DNA of 28,596 bases from CAYYNP01 sp964472545 (GTDB lineage Bacteria; Planctomycetota; Planctomycetia; Pirellulales; Thermoguttaceae), in contig CAYYNP010000109.1 in NCBI GenBank assembly GCA_964472545.1, positions 1-28,596 of the forward strand, written 5' to 3'. The notes below the pieces were generated by a model. The model had not been told where the DNA came from, ran no database searches, and was given only the letters and a program-made list of their open reading frames with translations. Position 1 is the first letter of the stretch. Every line of letters starts with the position of its first letter. Below are positions 6,894 to 13,665 of the stretch, piece by piece. Both the position numbers and the translations under genes were made by a program.

Positions 6894-9554
6894 ATGAGAT
6901 TTACGAGACAAGCGGCTGCTTTGCTGATTGTGATGATGGGGGTGGGGGAAGTTTGGGCGAATCCAATCTCAGGAGTATTGGTCAGTCATTCCGGTGCCAC
7001 CAACCCAATCTCTGAGGGATGGCATCGAGGCCCGAATGGCGGAGGGGTCTCTGAGTCGCCGATTGTCGACGACGAAGGATTTGATGCTTGGATCATTGAC
7101 GACAATTCGGGTGGTGGCGACCTTGAGTATCAGCTCTATCCCTCGGCATCTGAGCATGCGGCGGCGTTCTCTCAGGGCTGGAAATACACGGCAAGAGTGA
7201 AAGTGGCTGAAGTCCCCGATTCCGCTGATAGGGGTTGCTTCCTCGGATACGGGACGGACGCCGTGAGATTCTACATCGACCTTGGCACGGAGGCCGACGG
7301 CGACCCCATACTGCGTCTTCTTGGCCCTCCGGACATGGTCTTTGTTGGCGACGGTCTAGGCCCCGGCTACCATCTCTACGAAATGCAGTACGACCCCGCC
7401 ACCACGCTGGCGACTGTATCTGTGGACGGTATTCAATTGACGGACAGCTACGGAGGATACGTGGGTGGCGGCCCCGACCGTGTTCTCTGGGGCTCCGGCT
7501 TCAACGGAACGGGTGAAGGTCGTTGGAACATGGTGAACTTTGAAATCATCCCAGAGCCTGCAAGCACCGCACTATTGGTTTGCGGAGCATTGGGGCTGCT
7601 CGTGTTTGGATTCAGACGCAGAAGACGAACCGTTGCGGCAGTGATCGTTGTAGCGGTCTTGGCAGTGGGAGTTGGCGAAGTTTGGGCAGACCCAATCTCG
7701 GGTGACGTCATCTCTTGGCATGCGTCTTCGGGTGTTCCGCCCTGGCACTCATCGCTCCCGGCCGAAAACCGATTTGAGATCATCAACACATCGTCGTTCG
7801 TCCAATACCACGATCCGGAGTACCTCGAAGTCAACGATACGGGTAACTCCCCTAATGTACGGGTCGAGAAGCACGACGTACCCGGCATTCACACAGACGA
7901 CCCTTGGGCATGTCAAATGGAAGTCAAGGTGATTTCTCACCAGCGCTCCAGAGAGCCGGATTACGCAGGGTCTGCGGGGATCACCGACCAGGGAGGGCAA
8001 GGGCTGATCCTGTTCGCCATAGATCAGGTTGGCCTCTACAAGAAAGGGACCATGTTGCCGGAAGACTGGTATCCGATGGACACCACCAGCGACTTCCACA
8101 CCTATCGTATCGTCAAAGACTCGTCGGTGGTCAGCCTTTTCGTCGATACGTTCGACGCACCAGTTCTGACAGTTCAATACGATGAACTAGTCCCTTCCGG
8201 TACATCGGAATTGGAAATGGCTGAGACCTCGAATTACGGGACTGGCAACTTCTACATTCGCAGTTACGCAGCGAACGTTTCCGGAACATACATCCCCGAG
8301 CCCGGCACCACCGCACTCTTGCTATGTGCAGCGATTACGCTGCTGGGCTTTGCCTGGAGACGCAGAAGGCAAGCGGCTGCTCTTGTTGTTGTGGGGATCG
8401 TGTTCGTGGGAGTGGAGGAGGTTTCGGCGGAGTCGATCGAGCTGATCGTCAACGGGGATTTTGAACTCGGAAACACAGGCTTCAGCAGCGACTACCCGTA
8501 CACGCCCGGCACTACGGGAGCGGCGGCTCAATACGATCTGACTACGGACCCGGGGAAATCGCATCCTGCGGTAAACGATCCGTCGTATGGCGACCACACA
8601 ACCGGGTCGGGTCTGATGATGGCGGTCAACCCGGGTTCGACCCCCGGCGTCGTCGTCTGGTCGCAAAGCGTGGGCGTTACGCCCTACGCTCCATACACGT
8701 TCTCGGCTTGGATCTCCAACTGGGCTCGAGAGGGCCGTTCGCCGGCCGAACTGGATTTCCTCTTCGACGGAACGTCGCTGGGCACCTTCCAGGCACCGGC
8801 CACGCCGGGGGTCTGGGACGAATTCACCGCCACTTGGGCCTCGCAGGGCAAGACGCCGATCACCGTTGAGATCATCGATCGGAATCTTGCAAGCAACGGC
8901 AACGACTTCGCTTTGGATGACCTCAGTCTGCGACTCGGCCCCGGATCGCCCGCCGTTTGGGCAGATCCGGTCGAGTTGATCGTCAACGGCGGCTTTGAAG
9001 TCCCGGTAGTTGCGCCGGCTCGGTATCGCAGGCTGACGACGGGATCCACGGCAATGACGGGATGGGACGTGATCTCGGGAAACGTCGACGTCGTCGACGA
9101 GTCCTTCGCGACGGGTTTGCCGTACGAAGGAGAACAATGGGTCGATCTCAACGGCGACGTGGCCGGTGCCATCGAGCAATCGTTCGCCACCGAGGCGGGA
9201 CTAGTGTACAAGTTGTCGTTTCGGTACGCGAACAATGCGGGAGCGACGGAAACCGTACATGGCCGCGTAACGGTGACCGGCAACGACACGTTGCTCGAAG
9301 CCATGCTTTCCCATGCCGACTCGAGGCGTGACGACATGGACTATCGGCTCTTCAGCGAGTCCTTCATTGCCGATTCTTCGACGACCACGTTGCGATTCGA
9401 GTCGCTCACCGCCGATGGCCGTTCCGGCATCGCCTTGGACCGTGTGAGCCTCATTCCCGAGCCAGGCAGCACCACATTGTTGTTGTGCGGGGCATTTGCT
9501 TTCTTGGGCGTTGCCCTGCGAAAGAGACGGCGGTCGAAGACTTCATCTATGTAG
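6894..9554 (+). CDS. Triple-anchor PEP-CTERM polyprotein with four extracellular domains
   Basis: 886 residues, starting 1 nt after the previous stop. Domain A (about 22-219): signal peptide ending VWA, then a LamG-like fold; anchor P220-E221-P222, helix, RRRRR (to 245). An internal signal helix (246-262) ends VWA (263-265) before DPISG. Domain B (266-467) is a diverged LamG-like fold (FHTYRIV...VSLFVD); anchor P468-E469-P470, helix and RRRR, then QAAALVVV... ending VSA (510-512). Domain C (513-about 684) is a CBM-like paralogue of the 227-residue protein (VNGDFELGNTGF, DHTTGSGLMM). It passes without anchor through VWADP (688-692) into domain D (about 693-853), DUF642/choice-of-anchor-like (IVNGGFEVP, GWDVISGNVDVVD, EGEQWVDLNG). 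The final anchor is P855-E856-P857, helix and RKRRRSK. No start with a ribosome site was seen at the internal junctions, so it should be made as one chain. Cleavage by exosortase and signal peptidase is inferred. Confidence 0.82.
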   Translation: MRFTRQAAALLIVMMGVGEVWANPISGVLVSHSGATNPISEGWHRGPNGGGVSESPIVDDEGFDAWIIDDNSGGGDLEYQLYPSASEHAAAFSQGWKYTARVKVAEVPDSADRGCFLGYGTDAVRFYIDLGTEADGDPILRLLGPPDMVFVGDGLGPGYHLYEMQYDPATTLATVSVDGIQLTDSYGGYVGGGPDRVLWGSGFNGTGEGRWNMVNFEIIPEPASTALLVCGALGLLVFGFRRRRRTVAAVIVVAVLAVGVGEVWADPISGDVISWHASSGVPPWHSSLPAENRFEIINTSSFVQYHDPEYLEVNDTGNSPNVRVEKHDVPGIHTDDPWACQMEVKVISHQRSREPDYAGSAGITDQGGQGLILFAIDQVGLYKKGTMLPEDWYPMDTTSDFHTYRIVKDSSVVSLFVDTFDAPVLTVQYDELVPSGTSELEMAETSNYGTGNFYIRSYAANVSGTYIPEPGTTALLLCAAITLLGFAWRRRRQAAALVVVGIVFVGVEEVSAESIELIVNGDFELGNTGFSSDYPYTPGTTGAAAQYDLTTDPGKSHPAVNDPSYGDHTTGSGLMMAVNPGSTPGVVVWSQSVGVTPYAPYTFSAWISNWAREGRSPAELDFLFDGTSLGTFQAPATPGVWDEFTATWASQGKTPITVEIIDRNLASNGNDFALDDLSLRLGPGSPAVWADPVELIVNGGFEVPVVAPARYRRLTTGSTAMTGWDVISGNVDVVDESFATGLPYEGEQWVDLNGDVAGAIEQSFATEAGLVYKLSFRYANNAGATETVHGRVTVTGNDTLLEAMLSHADSRRDDMDYRLFSESFIADSSTTTLRFESLTADGRSGIALDRVSLIPEPGSTTLLLCGAFAFLGVALRKRRRSKTSSM
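6909..6920 (+). repeat. 12-bp direct repeat at a signal-peptide n-region (copy 1)
   Basis: CAAGCGGCTGCT encodes QAAA at the start of the polyprotein signal peptide. The identical 12 bases occur in the same codon phase at 8370-8381, at the internal B/C junction. A shorter match (GCGGCTGCT) lies at 3881-3889 in the signal peptide of the 227-residue protein. Confidence 0.7.
7551..7688 (+). other. Internal anchor/signal hairpin between domains A and B
   Basis: Encodes PEPAS, helix LLVCGALGLLVFGF, five arginines, helix VAAVIVVAVLAVGVG and VWA before DP. The second half closely mimics the N-terminal signal of the same protein (VGEVWANPISG versus VGEVWADPISG), which indicates unit duplication. Confidence 0.7.
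8295..8429 (+). other. Internal anchor/signal hairpin between domains B and C
   Basis: Encodes PEPGTT, helix ALLLCAAITLLGFAW, four arginines, then QAAALVVVGIVFVGVEEVSA before ESIEL. The signal half resembles the signal of the separate 227-residue gene (RAAALLIAVVGVGEVSAEP), whose mature domain is homologous to domain C. The junction thus looks like a captured neighbour gene. Confidence 0.7.
8370..8381 (+). repeat. 12-bp direct repeat at a signal-peptide n-region (copy 2)
   Basis: Identical to 6909-6920 (CAAGCGGCTGCT) and placed exactly where the Arg cluster of the domain B anchor meets the internal signal helix. It marks a possible fusion breakpoint. Confidence 0.7.
8955..8969 (+). other. 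Remnant signal-peptide cleavage motif between domains C and D
   Basis: Encodes VWADP, the same five residues found at the A/B junction after an intact signal helix. Here it follows a short GPGSPA linker with no anchor, Arg cluster or hydrophobic helix. It is best explained as the stub left after deletion of an anchor/signal hairpin. Confidence 0.6.
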
Positions 9555-9566
9555 GAGGACGTTGAG

Positions 9567-10157
9567 ATGTTCAGGTTGGCGATGCTTGGGGCGGTTGGGG
9601 TTCTGTCTGTTGGCGTTGGCTTGGCGGAGGCAGAGTGTGTCGTCTGTAATGATGGCAGTTCGGCTGAAACCGATCTGCCGAACTACGACCCGGGGCCGGC
9701 CGCCGATCAGACGGCCAAGGCATGTTACAATCCGATTGACGGCATGTTCACGGTATCCGTCAACAACATATGGAGTTGGGCCTTACTCAGTCCGGGCCTC
9801 TATCGAGCCGACGTTACCGAGGTGGTCGCCGCTACCGGCAGTCTTCCGACGGCACCGAGTGTGTTCTTTTCTGCCGGTCAGAACGTCGTGGGAGAGGCAT
9901 CCTTTACCGAACCGTTGAACTACACCGATCTTCCCCTCGGCGTTCTTTTCGATCCAAGCCCTTCCATTGCGGAGTTGGAGGCTTTAGTTGCCTCGGACCA
10001 ACTCAAGTTGGAGTATTCCACCGGTCTCGGGACCCCCATGCAAGTTGGCGATGTGTCCATCTGCATCCCGGAACCCGCCAGTGTCGGCTTGTTGCTATGC
10101 GGAGCACTTGCTCTTCTGGGATTCGCCCGGCGAAAACACGGGAAGGCACATCGGTGA
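9567..10157 (+). CDS. PEP-CTERM surface protein, last gene of the operon
   Basis: 196 residues. AGGAGG (9553-9558) overlaps the stop of the polyprotein and lies 8 nt before the ATG. The signal peptide MFRLAMLGAVGVLSVGVGLAEA is probably cut before ECVVC. The ectodomain of about 145 residues (with CVVCNDGSS near its start and a cysteine in SICIPEP just before the motif) is not a family I can name. Anchor P168-E169-P170, helix LLLCGALALLGFA, tail RRKHGK. The signal starts MFRLA, like that of the first gene of the cluster. The anchor helix keeps a Cys-Gly-Ala motif shared with the last anchors of the 504- and 886-residue proteins. Confidence 0.78.
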   Translation: MFRLAMLGAVGVLSVGVGLAEAECVVCNDGSSAETDLPNYDPGPAADQTAKACYNPIDGMFTVSVNNIWSWALLSPGLYRADVTEVVAATGSLPTAPSVFFSAGQNVVGEASFTEPLNYTDLPLGVLFDPSPSIAELEALVASDQLKLEYSTGLGTPMQVGDVSICIPEPASVGLLLCGALALLGFARRKHGKAHR

Positions 10158-10230
10158 GTCGGTTCCGCCGGAGTTGCCCGGCGACGAGAGGTGTCGAGGG
10201 AAGCTGTCGCTTGTCGATGGACACGGCTTA

Positions 10231-10328
10231 GGGCCTGTCCGGAAACAACTTCGCAGTTCTTCGGGCGAATCATCACACGGAGTGTGATGGCTACCATGAA
10301 GCGGACGAAGTTGTTTCCGGACAAGCCC
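10231..10328. mobile_element. 98-bp MITE-like palindromic element inserted at a stop codon
   Basis: Terminal inverted repeats of 23 bp (10231-10253 and 10306-10328, outer sequence GGGC[C/T]TGTCCGGAAACAAC) match at 22 of 23 positions. A central hairpin CATCACAC/GTGTGATG (10271-10289) sits at the exact middle. Both ends abut TTA (10228-10230 and 10329-10331), consistent with a 3-bp target duplication. The right-hand TTA is the complement of the TAA stop of the minus-strand regulator, so the insertion preserved that gene. It has no coding capacity. It lies between convergent genes and could also act as a bidirectional terminator. An origin from an IS5-like transposon is a guess. Confidence 0.65.
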
Positions 10329-11960
10329 TTAGCTCGGCTTCTTCAGCCCCAGACGTGCCACGCGCGAGGCGAGCGTCGTGGGGCGGACGCCGAGCAGTTC
10401 GGCGGCGCCGTCGGGGCCGTAGATCTTCCAGCCGGTGCGGCGCAGGGCCAAGAGCAGGTTCTCGCGCTCGCGACGCTTTATCTCCACGTCGGGCAGAACG
10501 TCGTCGGCCGCGGCACTCGGATCGTCGTCGGCCTCGGCCATGGGCGGCCCGCCGAGGCCGTCGCCGGCCAGGTCGAACTGAAGACCGCCCGACTGTGAGG
10601 TGATCACCGCCCGCTCGATCACGTTGCGCAACTCGCGGACGTTTCCCGGCCAGTCGTATTGCTGCAACTGGAAGATGTTCGCCCGAGTCAGGCGTGGCTG
10701 GGGGCGGTGGAATCGCCGCGCCGCCCGTTCTACGAAATGGGCCGCCAGCAGCGGGATGTCTTCCGGCCGGCGGCGCAGCGGAGCGACCTCCAGTGGAAAG
10801 ACGTTCAACCGGTAGAAGAGATCCTGGCGGAAGCGGCCGGCGTCGGCCTCCTCTTTGAGCCCTCGGTTGGTGGCAGCGATGATCCGCACGTCGCAACGCC
10901 GGGTGCGCTCCTCGCCGACGCGCTCGAATTCCGACTCCTGCAAGACCCTCAGCAGCTTGCCCTGCAAGGCCAACGGGATCTCGCCGACTTCGTCGAGGAA
11001 CAGGGTCCCGCCGTCGGCCAACTCGAAGCGTCCCGCGCGGTCTTTCACGGCGCCGGTGAACGCTCCATGCACGTGGCCGAAGAACTCGCTTTCGTAGAGT
11101 TCTCTGGGCACCGACGCGCAGTTGACGCGGATCATCGGATGCTCGTTGCGGGGGCTGCGTTTGTGGATTTCGCGGGCGACCAACTCCTTGCCGGTTCCCG
11201 ACTCGCCCAAGATCAACACGCTGGCGTCGGTCGGCGCGACCAGTTCGACCTGTTGCAGGACGTTCTGCAGCGCGGCGCTGCGGCCGACGATGTCGCCGAA
11301 GGCGTGGGCCTCGCGAACCTCTTCGCGGAGGTAGTCGCGTTCGAGTTCGAGTTGGCTCTTGAGATGCTCGATCTCCTCGAACGCCCGGGCGTTGGCGATC
11401 GCCGTGGCAGCGTGGTCGGCGAGGATCCGCATCCAGATCATGCCGTCCGGCCGGGGGCTTGTGCGCACAAAGACGACCAGCGCCCCAAGCACCTCTTCCC
11501 GATAGACCAACGGCTGACCCGCATATCCGCAGATGCCCTCGCTCTCGGCCCAGCCGGGCCGGGTGACCCATTGGGTGTCATTTTCGAGATCGGTTACCAG
11601 GGCGGGTCTTCCGGTGGCGGCGATCTGGCCGACGATCCCGCCTCCCATGGGAAAGCGCCGATAATCGCCGCTTAAGCGGCTCCAGTCGGCTCCGGGGGTT
11701 TGAGGATTCCCGGCACTGGCGACCAAATGCAGACACGACGATCGCTGCGTACATTCCGCCTGCATCGACGGCGGGCACGTATCGCACGAGCCGTCCGGCG
11801 GCGCGATCAACCAGATCCGCGCCAACGCCACCTGGGGCCGCTTTGCCAGGCGTTGAACGATGGTCCGCAACAGATCATCGATCGAGCGCTCCCGGGCCAT
11901 GTCCAGCAGGAGTTCCTTGATCGATTCGTATTCGGGCTGGTAGTCGGGTCCAATCACCAT
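10329..11960 (-). CDS. GAF-domain sigma-54-dependent transcriptional activator
   Basis: 543 residues from the ATG; a TTG three codons upstream is an alternative start, and neither has a clear Shine-Dalgarno. An N-terminal GAF sensor domain (about 15-195) holds a cysteine cluster C59-x2-C62-x7-C70-x5-C76. The AAA+ domain (about 222-450) has Walker A GESGTGKE (252-259), the sigma-54 contact loop GAFTGA (299-304), Walker B FLDEVGE, DLFYRLNVFPL and WPGNVREL (437-444). A C-terminal Fis-type helix-turn-helix (GPDGAAELLGVRPTTLASRV) follows an acidic linker. It therefore activates RpoN-dependent promoters in response to a ligand or redox signal bound by the GAF domain; the target is not evident from the neighbours. 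There is no receiver domain, so it is not a response regulator. Confidence 0.9.
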   Translation of the reverse strand: MVIGPDYQPEYESIKELLLDMARERSIDDLLRTIVQRLAKRPQVALARIWLIAPPDGSCDTCPPSMQAECTQRSSCLHLVASAGNPQTPGADWSRLSGDYRRFPMGGGIVGQIAATGRPALVTDLENDTQWVTRPGWAESEGICGYAGQPLVYREEVLGALVVFVRTSPRPDGMIWMRILADHAATAIANARAFEEIEHLKSQLELERDYLREEVREAHAFGDIVGRSAALQNVLQQVELVAPTDASVLILGESGTGKELVAREIHKRSPRNEHPMIRVNCASVPRELYESEFFGHVHGAFTGAVKDRAGRFELADGGTLFLDEVGEIPLALQGKLLRVLQESEFERVGEERTRRCDVRIIAATNRGLKEEADAGRFRQDLFYRLNVFPLEVAPLRRRPEDIPLLAAHFVERAARRFHRPQPRLTRANIFQLQQYDWPGNVRELRNVIERAVITSQSGGLQFDLAGDGLGGPPMAEADDDPSAAADDVLPDVEIKRRERENLLLALRRTGWKIYGPDGAAELLGVRPTTLASRVARLGLKKPS

Positions 11961-11970
11961 GGCGTCCAAT

Positions 11971-12017
11971 TATAACGCATCTGCGTGGCAGGGCAACGCA
12001 TAGTCGTGCGCAACGCA
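11971..12017. promoter_or_regulatory. Divergent control region: minus promoter and AACGCA repeats
   Basis: On the minus strand TTGCCC, 16 nt and TATAAT form a good promoter; its -10 is about 10 nt before the ATG, so the transcript may be nearly leaderless. AACGCA occurs three times in the same orientation (11974-11979, 11995-12000, 12012-12017), the latter two as GCAACGCA. These could be operator half-sites shared by the divergent genes. Confidence 0.35.
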
Positions 12018-12027
12018 ATTTCGTTAT

Positions 12028-12056
12028 TTGCCCTGCTGGCTCCGGTTCAATATAAC
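12028..12056 (+). promoter_or_regulatory. Candidate promoter of the multi-HTH sigma factor gene
   Basis: TTGCCC (12028-12033), a 17-nt spacer and TATAAC (12051-12056) mirror the minus-strand promoter, including the shared TTGCCCTGC. The start codon lies about 125 nt downstream. Confidence 0.4.
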
Positions 12057-12181
12057 CTTTTTGACAGCAACAACTTACAGAATTCTGCCTCGTTTGGCGC
12101 AAGGCTTGCGTTTTGTCCGTGCGCCGGCCTGAAGCCAGCGGGCTTCGCTTAGGACAACCCTCTGAAACGAAGGAATTCGAC

Positions 12182-13609
12182 ATGATCAAGGCCGCTGATG
12201 CAGATCTCCGCAAGAATTTGGACCCTGCCATCAAAGAACCCGTGTTGACCGTCGACGAACTGAGCAAGTCGTTGAATGTGTCGACCAAGACCATTTCGCG
12301 GTGGCGCCGACAAGGGTTGGTCAGCTTCCGCTTTATCAGCGACGGCCACCCGCGCGTCGGCTTCCTGCAAAGCTCGGTCGACCGATTCGTGCGGCAGAAT
12401 CCCCAGCGTGTGGGGCGTGGTGCGACGTTTAGCCGTCTGGCCGAAGCCGAACGGCAGCGGGTTCTCGACCGCGCCCGGTCGATGGCCCACGCAGGCCGTA
12501 CGCCGAGCGAAGTGACGAAACAACTGGCCGACGAAACCGGCCGCAGCGCCGAGACGATTCGCGGAATCCTCAAGCAGTACGACCGGGGGAACCCCGACGC
12601 GGCGATCTTCCCCGACCATTTCGGGCCGCCCCGCGAAGAAACGCGTCGGGGCATCTTCCGGAAGTATCGCCGGGGCGAGACGATCGAGGAATTGGCCAAG
12701 CAGTTCGGCCGCACCAAGGCCAGCATCCGCCGGATCGTGGCCGGGATGCGTGCCCACCGGATTGCCGGATTGCCGCTGGACTTCATCCCCAACGAGAATT
12801 TCCCGAAGGTGCGCTCGGAGAAAGCGATTCTCGCGGCGATGCCCGCCGGCGATAAGCCTGCCAGGAAGATGAGTCGCCCGTCGGGCTTGCCGCCGTACTT
12901 GGCCAGTCTTTACGAAGTGCCGCTGCTAAGCCGGGAGCAGGAACAGCACCTGTTCCGCAAGATGAACTACCTGAAGTATCGGGCTAGCGAGTTGCTTGAG
13001 CGCCTCGACGCGGAGCAACCCAGCACTCGGCTAATGAACCGCATCGAGCGGCTGTACGAAGAATCGGTCGGCACGAAGAATGAAATCGTGCGCGCGAACC
13101 TCCGGTTGGTCGTTTCGTTGGCCAAGCGTTACGTCAGCCCGACACAGAGCCTGTACGACCTGATCAGCGACGGCAACGTAACGTTGATGCGGGCGGTGGA
13201 GAAGTTCGATTTTGCCCGCGGCAACAAATTCAGCACCTATGCCACGTGGGCGATCATCAAGAACTTCGCCCGTTCGATTCCGGACGAATCGCGGCGGCTG
13301 CACCGATTTCGCACCGGCCACGACGAGATGCTCCTGGCGGTGGAAGACGTACGCACGGACGAGGAGGGCCTGGAGGTGGCGGACTTGCATCGCCGCGACC
13401 AGGTGAAGAAGATCCTCGACCGGCTCGACGAACGGGAGCAGAAGGTGATCATCCATCGTTTCGGCCTTTCGCGAAACCGCGAGCCGTTGACGTTGAAGGA
13501 GGTCGGCGCGCTGTTGGGCGTGAGCAAGGAGCGGGCACGGCAACTGGAAGTCCGCGCGATGGGCAAACTGCGAGACGCCGCCGATCAGGAGAAGATCGAA
13601 GTTTGCTGA
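12182..13609 (+). CDS. Sigma-70 family factor with three N-terminal HTH modules
   Basis: 475 residues; AAGGA (12170-12174) lies 7 nt before the ATG, preferred over an upstream TTG in the same frame. An excisionase/MerR-like helix-turn-helix (about 21-47, LTVDELSKSLNVSTKTISRW) is followed by two further HTH-like segments (about 105-135 and 155-190, the latter EELAKQFGRTKASIRRIV). Then come region 1.2 (237-262, LPPYLASLYEVPLLSREQE), region 2 (about 300-365, NLRLVVSLAKRY, YDLISDGN, FSTYATWAI) and region 4 (about 407-465, LDEREQKVIIHRFGL, LKEVGALLGVSKERARQLE). Only about 40 residues separate regions 2 and 4, so region 3 is short or absent. It should direct RNA polymerase to a subset of promoters, with the HTH modules adding DNA or partner specificity. 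It probably shares a transcript with the next two genes. Confidence 0.88.
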   Translation: MIKAADADLRKNLDPAIKEPVLTVDELSKSLNVSTKTISRWRRQGLVSFRFISDGHPRVGFLQSSVDRFVRQNPQRVGRGATFSRLAEAERQRVLDRARSMAHAGRTPSEVTKQLADETGRSAETIRGILKQYDRGNPDAAIFPDHFGPPREETRRGIFRKYRRGETIEELAKQFGRTKASIRRIVAGMRAHRIAGLPLDFIPNENFPKVRSEKAILAAMPAGDKPARKMSRPSGLPPYLASLYEVPLLSREQEQHLFRKMNYLKYRASELLERLDAEQPSTRLMNRIERLYEESVGTKNEIVRANLRLVVSLAKRYVSPTQSLYDLISDGNVTLMRAVEKFDFARGNKFSTYATWAIIKNFARSIPDESRRLHRFRTGHDEMLLAVEDVRTDEEGLEVADLHRRDQVKKILDRLDEREQKVIIHRFGLSRNREPLTLKEVGALLGVSKERARQLEVRAMGKLRDAADQEKIEVC

Positions 13610-13665
13610 GACCGGCCGACGTTTCCCACAACCCGAGTACCCACCCGTGCTCTCGGAGCAAGAAG

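Noticed and set aside
10291..11571. 426-codon minus-strand frame within the sigma-54 activator
   Set aside because: Shifted-frame shadow. The in-frame activator has intact AAA+ motifs along the whole length.
11985..12000. Possible sigma-54 (-24/-12) promoter near TGGCAGGGCAACGC
   Set aside because: The TGGCA-like part is present but the TTGC element is missing at the required 10-bp GG-to-GC spacing.
12061..12066. TTGACA upstream of the sigma factor gene as a -35 box
   Set aside because: No acceptable -10 hexamer occurs at 16-18 nt. The TTGCCC/TATAAC pair just upstream fits better.
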